Shown here in pieces: positions 31,782-44,900 of a stretch of 64,000 nucleotides of DNA (within the stretch, counting starts at the first letter, position 1; each line of letters opens with the position of its first letter). Source of the stretch: Argopecten irradians (Eukaryota > Mollusca > Bivalvia > Pectinida > Pectinidae); NCBI RefSeq assembly GCF_041381155.1, contig NC_091135.1, positions 67,297,067 through 67,361,066 of the forward strand, read 5' to 3'. The notes beneath the pieces are model-generated. The model did not search any database and had not been told where the DNA came from. It saw only the letters and a list, made by a program, of their open reading frames with translations. A program made the position numbers and the translations under genes.

Positions 31782-34181
31782 ATTGATCGACTCTTTCGTT
31801 AGATAGGTCTAGGAGCCTGAATCTTGGTAAAAATCTGTCAAATTTATTGCCACTGTTACATTACAAACATGCTGGGTGTGAAAATAATTATCATTTACTA
31901 GTCTCTCTTAGCGTCATCGCATTTGTTTCATCTGTCCACACGCCTGCCACATAACTTTTATACTTTGGATTATCTCCCCTGTAACACTTGAGCTTCATTC
32001 GTTAATATTAAATAAAAAATATGTTATCCTTTTCCTATATCAAACTAAAATGTCCATTCTGCTTCCAAACAGAGCTAATAACAACTGATTATGAAAAAGA
32101 AAACAATCTTATGTTATCTTTTTCCGGCCTGTAATGGTTTTGTTATTTTTTGTCTGTGTGTATTGGAGATGAATCCTTTTATTCTCTAATTATTTACAGC
32201 TACTAGCTAAACTGTTATCTTGTCTGATTAACTGTATATTGGTTGTCGTGATGTGGAAAGAAAATATTTTTACATTTTAGATGAATTAATCCAACAACTT
32301 CCCTCTCATGCTAGCGTGTAAGTCACAAACGTAGAGGCTATAAATCGCATTTTATCACAGGGTCATCATAGGTGCAGCTAGCCTTGGACGGCCGAGCTGA
32401 TGCTATCTCCATTATGGACAAGCTAAAAAAAAGTCCTGATTGGATTTAAACAGAAAAGGTACTAGGGTTAGGGTCAGTTATGTGTATGTTGGGAAGTGAA
32501 ATCACACACAGGTAACCAAATCACGGACGATTCGTGGAACATTGATTGGTAAATTTATCTCCGAATTTCATCAGGGACTGATGAGTATGACCCGTCAACG
32601 ATCACGTGACTCGGTCAGCTTCTGTATCAATTGCACCTGAAGTGGTCAACAAGTCATAAACGGATCAAAGAGCATACCGAGGTTTGCAACATTAATTAGT
32701 GATTTGGAAGGAAGGTGTGTTTTATTTCTACTCGGCTATCAATATTGAGTGTTGTATAGCCAGTAAGTGGAAATGGTTTGCATTAAACATGGGGCGAGTG
32801 TGAATTAATTTGTATTAAAATAAAATTTATGAGGTATTTATGTACTACAGAAAAGGCCGCCCACTTCGTCCCAACTTTATCACTTCTAAAGCAATACTGT
32901 AGTCCAAATCAATGTAGACGGCCGACAGACCTACCACGTCAAAGGTGATGATTGGTAGGGATATATATGTCGAGTAAACGATTGAACATTAATTTTCCGG
33001 ATGTTTAAATTATCAAAAAAACAAATATAAATACGACAGAAGGTTAAAAGCATAAATTGTACAACTAATCATCAAAATGTACGAATTTTGTCACTCCAAT
33101 TCAGAACATCTAAAGGTTTTCTCATTCTATGCAATATTATTTGTCTTTTAAACTTTTGATTTAAAACGATTTAAAAACGCTGTAAAACTGTCTATAAATC
33201 TAGCGTAATAGTTATGAACATATGGGCTATGTATTTTTCTTTTTCCTATTACCATACAAACAGGAGTTCCCGGGGAGAAACCAGTGCCACTAAACTATCT
33301 ATATATAACTATTTGAGAAAATCTCGTTGTCGTCAAATTCTAGTTGGTTTGCTATTGATATAAGGCGTTTTGCTTTAGCTAGATTCGGGGTCTTAAATTG
33401 TCTCTTCTTCCTAACATATTTTTTAACGTCTCTTTTTATAATGGCTAAATTTGACACAGCGTGCAATTTGCTGCCTTTGATGACATGCTTCATTGAGACA
33501 GCATTATCAAATTGGCAATACTCCAGTAATTACAAGAAGACAATACATATACTGCAGACCTCCAAAATTTAGAGACGTTCACAAACACTACAAATTGTAC
33601 ACATTAGGACGGCAGGCAACCAACCGAACCAACAAATCTTAATTCGTTGTCTTTTCCAGTCCACGTCATGTTTTAATTGTTTATATTGGCTTCAGTATAC
33701 ATTTTATAATGAGAAATTGTATTTTCATTACTCGTTCCCCCTCGTCACTCTTTATTATCATCGCCCTTTCATGGTTTTCATTTTGACTTGTCGATTTTAT
33801 TTTCTTGAAATGAATACAATCCCAAAAGAAATGATGACCGAATTATGAAATCGATGCATGTACGATGAATAACGCCAATATGAATAGCCCATAAAGTGAC
33901 CGCTGTATTCCCGGCATAATCAGGTAGCGTATTAAAACTGTTTTATATAGTTTCTCTATGTATTGTGTGTTTTATCCAGGGACGCATCCTACATATCAGT
34001 ACTAGTGATAATGACTGCTAATTTTAGGGGAGATTTTGAAATAATCGTTTTGAACTTTTGAATTATTTTACAGTATTGCATTCAAGGAACAATTTGTAAA
34101 CATTTCTCAAGCAACTATAATACAATATCATCAATGATAAGAAAAAACGCAACAACGTAAATACAACCCAATTTGGTTTCG
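31782..34181. other. AT-rich intergenic stretch
   Basis: Nothing supported. Confidence 0.4.
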
Positions 34182-34245
34182 TTTATTATATTTATGTCCT
34201 ATTAAAAGCTATGGTCATTTTGGACGGCTTCTCGCGGATGTGGTG
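34182..34245 (-). mobile_element. R500 3'-tail fragment
   Basis: GTCCTATTAAAAGCTATGGTC and the following GACGGCTTCTCGCGGATG match the 3' end of R500 in inverse orientation. Confidence 0.45.
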
Positions 34246-34271
34246 TCCCATGTGTGAGTAGAACGAATATA

Positions 34272-34306
34272 CGTACCCGGCCTACTATACCTTTCGGCCG
34301 GGTACG
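34272..34306. repeat. perfect 11-bp inverted repeat
   Basis: CGTACCCGGCC (34272-34282) and GGCCGGGTACG (34296-34306) can form a GC-rich stem with a 13-nt loop. Not a terminator in this context; meaning unknown. Confidence 0.7.
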
Positions 34307-34985
34307 AATTGGTCCCTATGTGTCGTAGTGGAGCACTGCCTCCGAAAATCACTCGGGCACAGTTTTCTATACTTTTTGTCGGTTTTCGATTATCTTATGC
34401 GTATACATGCATTTACATATTATTTTTGTCAAAACCAAACATAACTACCATTCTTTATATCTACCGTACCGCTCACAAGACGTCAAATTCACAATTTGTG
34501 GACTTGCCGTATAAATTCCCTTCAGAAAGACCTCCATATGAATTTTGTAAAAAAATAATGCCTCGATGAGAATTTAATATTTTATGTGGTTGAGTTATAT
34601 TGCCGAGTAGTTAAGCAATATCAAACAAGTAATATAATGCAAACAGACGTTTTATAATGGTTTGCATAATCATTACTTTGCTCCATTAGCAGTAATAGGC
34701 ACCAATTGTAGCTCTAAAGACGACATCATTTTCTGTCCAAAAGTCTTTTGAGCTTCAATATTGGAGCTACATGTGTGAAAAGTGCGAACCTGCACACCTC
34801 GCACACATCTATACCGAAATTCCACACAGGTGCTATCAACCACTTACACGATGATTACACGTTTGTACATCACAACTACAAATTAATTTCACAGTAACAG
34901 ACGTGTGGCACAATTCAACAACACACGTATACTACACTTAGTTACAGGACGTTTAAGACATACTTACGCACTAACCCCAAAATGG
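34307..34985. other. 5' flank of the minisatellite
   Basis: No gene seen. G becomes scarce on the plus strand from about 34860, before the first recognisable repeat unit. Confidence 0.4.
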
Positions 34986-37900
34986 AACCTGTCCAACATT
35001 TACCCCAACAATCACAAACCTGTCCCACATTTACACCCAACAATCACAAACCTGTCCCACATTTACCCCAACAATCACAAACCTATCCCACATTTACCCC
35101 AACAATCACAAACCTGTCCCACATTTACCCCAACAATCACAAACCTGTCCCACATTTACCCCAACAATCACAAACCTGTCCTACATTTACCCCAACAATC
35201 ACAAACCTGTCCCACATTTACCCCAACAATCACAAACCTATCCTACATTTACCCCAACAATCACAAACCTGTCCAACATTTACCCCAACAATCACAAACC
35301 TGTCCCACATTTACCCCAACAATCACAAAACATTTACCCAACAATCACAACTGTCCCACATTTACCCAAACAATCACAAACCTGTCCCACATTTACCCCA
35401 ACAATCACAACTGTCCCACATTTACCCAACAATCACAAACCTGTCCCACATTTACCCAAACAATCACAACCTGTCCCACATTTACCCCAACAATCACAAA
35501 TCTGTCCCACATTTACCCAAACAATCACAAATCTGTCCCACATTTACCCCAACAATCACAAATCTGTCCCACATTTACCCCAACAATCACAAACTGTCCC
35601 ACATTTACCCAACAACAATCAAAACCTGTCCCACATTTACCAACAACCCCAACAATCACAAACAACTGTCCCACATTTACCCCAACAATCACAAACCTGT
35701 CCCACATTTACCCCAACAATCACAAACCTGTCCCACATTTACCCCAACAATCACAAACCTGTCCCACATTTACCCCAACAATCACAAACCTATCCTACAT
35801 TTACCCCAACAATCACAAACCTGTCCCACATTTACCCCAACAATCACAAACCTGTCCCACATTTACCCCAACAATCACAAACCTGTCCTACATTTACCCC
35901 AACAATCACAAACCTGTCCCACATTTACCCCAACAATCACAAACCTGTCCTACATTTACCCAAACAATCACAAACCTGTCCTACATTTACCCCAACAATC
36001 ACAAACCCGTCCTACATTTACCCCAACAATCACAAACCTGTCCCACATTTACCCCAACAATCACAAACCTGTCCTACATTTACCCAAACAATCACAAACC
36101 TGTCCTACATTTACCCCAACAATCACAAAACCGTCCAACATTTACCCCAACAATCACAAACCTGTCCTATAATTACACAAACAATCACAAACCTGTCCCA
36201 CATTTACCCCAACAATCACAACCTGTCCCACATTTACCCCAACAATCACAAACTGTCCCACATTTACCCCAACAATCACAAACCTGTCCCACATTTACCC
36301 CAACAATCACAAACTGTCCCACATTTACCCCAACATTACCCACAATCACAAACCTGTCCCACATTTACCCCAACAATCACAAACCTATCCTACATTTACC
36401 CCAACAATCACAAACCTGTCCCACATTTACCCCAACAATTACAAACCTGTCCCACATTTACCAAAACAATCACAAACCTGTCCCACATTTACCCCAACAA
36501 TCACAAACCTGTCCCACATTTACCCCAACAATCACAACCTGTCCCACATTTACCCCAACAATCACAAACCTGTCCCACATTTACCCCAACAATCACAAAC
36601 CTATCCTACATTTACCCCAACAATCACAAACCTGTCCCACATTTACCCCAACAATCACAAACCTGTCCCACATTTACCCCAACAATCACAAATCTGTCCC
36701 ACATTTACCCCAACAATCACAAACCTGTCCCACATTTACCCCAACAATCACAAACCTATCCCACATTTACCCCAACAATCACAAACCTGTCCCACATTTA
36801 CCCCAACAATCACAAACCTGTCCCACATTTACCCCAACAATCACAAACCTGTCCCACATTTACCCCAACAATCACAAACCTGTCCCACATTTACCCCAAC
36901 AATCACAAACCTGTCCCACATTTACCCCAACAATCACAAACCTGTCCTACATTTACCCCAACAATCACAAACCTGTCCCACATTTACCCCAACAATCACA
37001 AACCTGTCCTACATTTACCCCAACAATCACAAACCTGTCCTACATTTACCCCAACAATCACAAACCTGTCCCACATTTACCCCAACAATCACAAACCTGT
37101 CCTACATTTACCCCAACAATCACAAACCTGTCCCACATTTACCCCAACAATCACAAACCTGTCCCACATTTACACCAACAATCACAAACCTGTCCTACAT
37201 TTACCCCAACAATCACAAACCTGTCCCACATTTACCCCAACAATCACAAACCTGTCCCACATTTACCCCAACAATCACAAACCTGTCCCACATTTACCCC
37301 AACAATCACAAACCTATCCTACATTTACCCCAACAATCACAAACCTGTCCCACATTTACCCCAACAATCACAAACCTGTCCCACATTTACCCCAACAATC
37401 ACAAACCTGTCCTACATTTACCCCAACAATCACAAACCTATCCCACATTTACCCCAACAATCACAAACCTGTCCCACATTTACCTCAACAATCACAAACC
37501 TGTACCACATTTACCCCAAGAATCACAAACCTGTCCCACATTTACCCCAACAATCACAAACCTGTCCACATTTACCCCAACAATCACAAACCTGTCCCAC
37601 ATTTACCCCAACAATCACAAACCTGTCCACATTTACCCCAACAATCACAAACCTGTCCCACATTTACCCCAACAATCACAAACCTGTCCACATTTACCAA
37701 CAATCACAACCTTCCAATTACCCAACAATCACAAACCTGTCCCACATTTACCCCAACAATCACAAACCTGTCCCACATTTACCCCAACAATCACAAACCT
37801 GTCCCACATTTACCCCAACAATCACAAACCTGTCCCACATTTACCCCAACAATCACAAACCTGTCCTATATTTACCCCAACAATCACAAACCTAACCTAC

Positions 37901-40900
37901 ATTTACCCCAACAATCCCAAACGTGTCCCACAATCCAACAATCACAAACCTATCCTACATTTACCCCAACAATCACAAACCTGTCCCACATTTACCCCAA
38001 CAATCACAAACCTGTCCTACATTTACCCCAACAATCACAAACCTATCCCTACATTTACCCCAACAATCACAAACCTGTCCCACATTTACCCCAACAATCA
38101 CAAACCTGTCCCACATTTACCCCAACAATCACAAACCTGTCCCACATTTACCCCAACAATCACAAACCTGTCCCACATTTACCCCAACAATCACAAACCT
38201 GTCCCACATTTACCCCAACAATCACAAACCTATCCCACATTTACCCCAACAATCACAAACCTGTCCCACATTTACCCCAACAATCACAAACCTGTCCCAC
38301 ATTTACCCCAACAATCACAAACCTGTCCCACATTTACCCCAACAATCACAAACCTGTCCCACATTTACCCCAACAATCACAAACCTGTCCTACATTTACC
38401 CCAACAATCACAAACCTGTCCCACATTTACCCCAACAATCACAAACCTATCCTACATTTACCCCAACAATCACAAACCTGTCCTACATTTACCCCAACAA
38501 TCACAAACCTGTCCCACATTTACCCCAACAATCACAAACCTATCCTACATTTACCCCAACAATCACAAACCTGTCCCACATTTACCCCATTTACCCCAAC
38601 AATCACAAACCTGTCCTACATTTACCCCAACAATCACAAACCTGTCCCACATTTACCCCAACAATCACAAACCTGTCCCACATTTACCCCAACAATCACA
38701 AACCTGTCCCACATTTACCCCAACAATCACAAACCTGTCCCACATTTACCCCAACAATCACAAACCTGTCCCACATTTACCCCAACAATCACAAACCTGT
38801 CCAACATTTACCCCAACAATCACAAACCTGTCCCACATTTACCCCAACAATCACAAACCTGTCCCACATTTACCCCAACAATCACAAACCTGTCCCACAT
38901 TTACCCCAACAATCACAAACCTGTCCTACATTTACCCCAACAATCACAAACCTGTCCCACATTTACCCCAACAATCACAAACCTGTCCCACATTTACCCC
39001 AACAATCACAAACCTATCCTACATTTACCCCAACAATCACAAACCTGTCCCACATTTACCCCAACAATCACAAACCTGTCCCACATTTACCCCAACAATC
39101 ACAAACCTGTCCCACATTTACCCCAACAATCACAAACCTGTCCAACATTTACCCCAACAATCACAAACCTGTCCTACATTTACCCCAACAATCACAAACC
39201 TGTCCCACATTTACCCCAACAATCACAAACCTGTCCCACATTTACCCCAACAATCACAAACCTGTCCCACATTTACCCCAACAATCACAAACCTGTCCCA
39301 CATTTACCCCAACAATCACAAACCTATCCTACATTTACCCCAACAATCACAAACCTGTCCCACATTTACCCCAACAATCACAAACCTGTCCCACATTTAC
39401 CCCAACAATCACAAACCTGTCCCACATTTACCCCAACAATCACAAACCTGTCCCACATTTACCCCAACAATCACAAACCTGTCCCACATTTACCCCAACA
39501 ATCACAAACCTGTCCCACATTTACCCCAACAATCACAAACCTGTCCCACATTTACCCCAACAATCACAAACCTATCCTACATTTACCCCAACAATCACCA
39601 ATCTGTCCCACATTTACCCCAACAATCACAAACCTGTCCCACATTTACCCCAACAATCACAAACCTGTCCCACATTTACCCCAACAATCACAAACCTATC
39701 CTACATTTACCCCAACAATCACAAACCTGTCCCACATTTACCCCAACAATCACAAACCTGTCCTACATTTACCCCAACAATCACAAACCTGTCCCACATT
39801 TACCCCAACAATCACAAACCTGTCCCACATTTACCCCAACAATCACAAACCTGTCCCACATTTACCCCAACAATCACAAACCTGTCCCACATTTACCCCA
39901 ACAATCACAAACCTGTCCCATTACCACCAAACACATTTACCCCAACAATCACAAACCTGTCCCACATTTACCCCAACAATCACAAACCTGTCCCACATTT
40001 ACCCCAACAATCACAAACCTGTCCCACATTTACCCCAACAATCACAAGTCTGTCCCACATTTACCCCAACAATCACAAACCTGTCCCACATTTACCCCAA
40101 CAATCACAAACCTGTCCCACATTTACCCCAACAATCACAAACCCTTCCTACATTTACCCAACAACAATCCCAAACAACAATCACAACCTTCCACATTTAC
40201 CCCAACAATCACAAACCTGTCCACATTTACCCCAACAATCACAAACCTGTCCCACATTTACCCCAACAATCACAAACCTGTCCCACATTTACCCAACAAT
40301 CACAAACCTGTCCCACATTTACCCAACAATCACAAACCTATCCTACATTTACCCCAACAATCACAAACCTGTCCCACATTTACCCCAACAATCACAAACC
40401 TGTCCTACATTTACCCCAACAATCACAAACCTGTCCTACATTTACCCCAACAATCACAAACCTGTCCCACATTTACCCCAACAATCACAAACCTGTCCCA
40501 CATTTACCCCAACAATCACAAACCTGTCCCACATTTACCCCAACAATCACAAACCTGTCCCACATTTACCCCAACAATCACAAACCTGTCCTACATTTAC
40601 CCCAACAATCACAAACCTGTCCAACATTTACCCCAACAATCACACAACCTGTCCCACATTTACCCCAACAATCACAAACCTGTCCCACATTTACCCCAAC
40701 AATCACAAACCTGTCCCACATTTACCCCAACAATCACAAACCTGTCCTACATTTACCCCAACAATCACAAACCTGTCCCACATTTACCCCAACAATCACA
40801 AACCTGTCCCACATTTACCCCAACAATCACAAACCTGTCCCACATTTACCCCAACAATCACAAACCTCCTTCCCAATACATTTTACCCCAACAATCACAA

Positions 40901-41953
40901 ACCTGTCCTACATTTACCCCAACAATCACAAACCTATCCACATTTACCCCAACAATCACAAACCTATCCTACATTTACCCAACAATCACAAACCTGTCCC
41001 ACATTTACCCCAACAATCACAAACCTGTCCCACATTTACCCCAACAATCACAAACCTGTCCCACATTTACCCCAACAATCACAAACCTGTCCCACATTTA
41101 CCCCAACAATCACAAACCTATCCTACATTTACCCCAACAATCACAAACCTGTCCCACATTTACCCCAACAATCACAAACCTGTCCCACATTTACCCCAAC
41201 AATCACAAACCTGTCCCACATTTACCCCAACAATCACAAACCTATCCTACATTTACCCCAACAATCACAAACCTGTCCTACATTTACCCCAACAATCACA
41301 AACCTATCCTACATTTACCCCAACAATCACAAACCTGTCCTACATTTACCCCAACAATCACAAACCTATCCTACATTTACCCCAACAATCACAAACCTGT
41401 CCTACATTTACCCCAACAATCACAAACCTGTCCTACATTTACCCCAACAATCACAAACCTGTCCTACATTTACCCAACAATCACAAACCTGTCCTACATT
41501 TACCCCAACAATCACAAACCTATCCTACATTTACCCCAACAATCACAAACCTGTCCCACATTTACCCCAACAATCACAAACCTATCCTACATTTACCCCA
41601 ACAATCACAAACCTGTCCCACATTTACCCCAACAATCACAAACCTATCCTACATTTACCCCAACAATCACAAACCTGTCCTACATTTACCCCAACAATCA
41701 CAAACCTATCCTACATTTACCCCAACAATCACAAACCTGTCCCACATTTACCCCAACAATCACAAATCTGTCCCACATTTACCCCAACAATCACAAACCT
41801 TTCCCACATTCACCCCAACAATCACAAACCTATCCTACATTTACCTCAACAATCACAAACCTGTCCCACATTTACCAATCAATCACAAACCTGTCCCACA
41901 TTTACCAATCAATCACAAACCTGTCCCACATTTACTGTACCCAAACAATCACA
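34986..41953 (+). repeat. ~7-kb minisatellite of a 31-bp unit (~225 copies)
   Basis: The unit contains CCTGTCCCACATTTACCCC followed by AACAATCACAAA. Common variants change CCTGTCCCAC to GTCCTAC, ATCCTAC, ATCCCAC or GTCCAAC forms. Base composition per unit is about 13 C, 11 A, 6 T and 1 G, an extreme strand asymmetry. Irregular or shortened units cluster at 35320-35670, 36170-36345, 37500-37740, 39915-39940, 40140-40310 and 40860-40985; long stretches between are nearly uniform. Because 31 is not a multiple of 3 and the unit has no stop in any forward frame, reading frames of 996 and 1358 codons appear (34905-37895, 37923-41999), both starting at GTG. They survive every indel for the same reason, so they are not evidence for a protein. 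Confidence 0.97.
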
Positions 41954-44900
41954 GAACTACTCTTTGATCATTCTTATTTACCCACGATTTGTGTGGTAAA
42001 ATAATGAGTTTTGTTATGAATTTGTATATATTCCCAACATTTGGTGACATTTTTAAAGTGAAATATTATCTGACAGATAGGATGTCAGTAGGATTTTCAA
42101 TAATTTTACCTAAAATCCAAAAGACTATACAACAGGCCATCAGTCCCCCTCTAAAACCTCTACATTTACTACCCGTACAGTATTAATTAGTGCCTTAATG
42201 GGAAGAATAACAGCAAAATAAAACTTAGTTAAAAAGTCCTGTTAAAATATTTCCACAATCAATTCCATCAATCTAATTAGTTTTGAAAATAGAAAGATAA
42301 CGATTTCATCAATAGTTTGTAACTAAGCTATTGTTCGAAAAGAAGGTCGATACTATCTTCTATTATCATTGATAAATGGATTAAATATGAAATATCGTGT
42401 CGAAATTCGTCATCAAGATATTATCTTCCTTGGCTATTTGATAAAATGTGTATAAGAGCTAAACGTTTTTATCAACATTATTACCAGCCAATACGATTGG
42501 ATTAACATGCGGCAGTGGGCCAATAAAAATGAGTCATGATGTAAACGACAGTTCGGATAGCGATGTTCGGCGCCCAGCGTCTCTATATTCTACTTAATTT
42601 TAGCTATTATCCATTGTTGAATTTTTATTGGGAATCATTCTCTAATCATTGATTTAATTTTTTATTTATTTCCTTCATTATTCTCAGTCCTGTTATTATT
42701 CAGCTAAATTTTGTGAACATTAAGATTCAAATCAGAGTCAATAGCATTGATCTGTCCAAAAAGACTATCATGTACTAGAATTATGCAAGTGATTCGAAGA
42801 CGTTGCCTAGGATAGAATCTCCGGAAGCCAACAGTATAATTCGCTCAAGTTAATATAAAAACTCGACTGTATTTGTAGTGCAATGAATACCACAGAAACT
42901 AGGCGGGGACGCATAAAAACAATGGCAGGAATACAGCCAAAATTTATAGCTATGACAAAAAACTTATTTTCGATGCATGTAACTAACTCAGTGTCAAGAC
43001 GAAATTGTATAATTATATTGCTTCTATTCAAATCACCCATGAGTGCTCATCTGTCTTTGACCCGTTGGAAGTTCATAATTATCAAGTGAAATATCAGAAA
43101 ACTAGGGTCATTTTCACAATGTTTATGAACAATTATCACGGCAGGCGGGGGACGGGGCCCTGCCTTAGCATGCTTGTATGAACAAAATATGCATAAAGTC
43201 GCCGGGTATTGACTCTCGATTTGAAACAAGTCTCATAAAACCTGGTAAATGCTCCTAGTGATATTGATTTTCAGAATTTTCATACTGGATAGTGTTATAA
43301 TCAGGAGCGAAGCGATAGGCTTGGTTTCTTAATGCTAATAAATCACCTCTGAAACATGGCCGCCAGTTTCTCCTTTCGGTTCTCTATTGACGCTTAATGG
43401 AAACATCTTAAAGAACTTGAAGAAAAATTAATGTGTGACTTGAATGGCTCCAACCAAATAACTTTGTAAATTTCGATGAATTTAACTACTTTATCTTTCT
43501 TAGCACGAATGTTTTGTTTGATTTGCAGATTGGAAGATGTAGATAGGTTTTAAGTAAAATTTTATTGTGACTTTGCCACGTTTTACGGTTTCCATTGATA
43601 TCAATAACAGTAATCGGCCGAATGCGTTCGTCTTGATTTGAGCAGAACATTACTTCTGCAGCCTAGAGCAGCTCTTCCTGTGTTTTACAATTTCCATTAA
43701 GTAAGCACTATTGGTTTCAATCTTGTCGCTTAACTCCCTTCCAAAGAACTCTTCAGTCTTTAGGTCAGGGTCGCAAATCTCGTCCATACTTATACAATTA
43801 AAATTATTTCACTTAGAAAGAGTGCTTAATTTAAAATGAAGACATTTTTCAAAATGAAAATACCACGACAGAAATTCATTTGATGGGTTTTAAAGTTAAT
43901 GGAAAGACTATCACTCTTTCAGCTGTAGATTGAAAAACATCTTTAACAGTGCTCTTGCGTAAGAGATTTACACTATCTGCCAACATTTTAGATATTTCCT
44001 ATAGTGTGCACTGTACATCAGATGTCTCAGTTTACCTACAGTAGATCGCTCAATCAATAGTGATTTTAAAATAAGCATCAGGACTCAGGTGTTCAGAACG
44101 TATTTAGGCTAATTACACACGTTTTAACAATAAAGTGCAAATACAAAGTGTATTGATAAAATTATTTCTAATTAATATAAATTGACAAAACTTTACATAA
44201 TTCGCTAAGGTAATCTGTTATTTTACGAATTATTTCACAGAAAAGAAGAAAAGCATCATTATTACCAACCAAATCGTTACGCTAAGCACCTATATGTACA
44301 ATGTATCTTCATCCAACTGATTTAAATGATTCTCTCCACACTGTCCATAGGTTTATTACTTACTACCCGGGTTAAAAGTGCAACGCATAGTCAATTAGCA
44401 GGATTATAAATAGAATAAATACTTACATGAGGTAATAGGTGCAAAATTAACTTCTTCGTCTGAATAAAATTAGGGAAAGATGGAATTTTATATGATATTT
44501 AAACTTACAGAATTCTGTTTAGTCTAATTGTCTAACCCGTGTAATAATGTAGATGTGATCTAAAAAAAAGTCGTGTTTTATCGAAATACTACTAAATTTC
44601 TTTAAATGTATCCAATTATATTAATATGAACAGAGTATCATTTCGTTAACAATTTAACGTTCAGAAACACTAATAAACTCAACGAAAAATGTTACAAACG
44701 TTTGGTAGCATTGTATTCATAATATGTCGTATACGCTTACAAACACACTATACTTATTAGAAAATTTTTAATAATTATACCTCGCTTTTATAGAATGATA
44801 CATTTATGCTTAAGAGCATGATTAATGAATGTATCACCCTAAATTTTATTATCTCACCTATATGAACTATCGTAAACAAAGAACGTAGAACATGTTTGTT

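Noticed and set aside
34982-36172. 396-codon ATG frame at the array start
   Set aside because: Overlaps the 996-codon frame in another register of the same repeat; no independent support.
34905-37895. 996-codon forward reading frame
   Set aside because: It lies within the 31-bp tandem array, starts at GTG, and is open only because the unit has no stop in any forward frame.
34986-41953. CRISPR array
   Set aside because: Repeats are contiguous with no unique spacers, and the context is eukaryotic; it is a minisatellite.
37923-41999. 1358-codon forward reading frame
   Set aside because: Same cause, also a GTG start; it stays open through irregular units because all frames are open, so there is no sign of selection.
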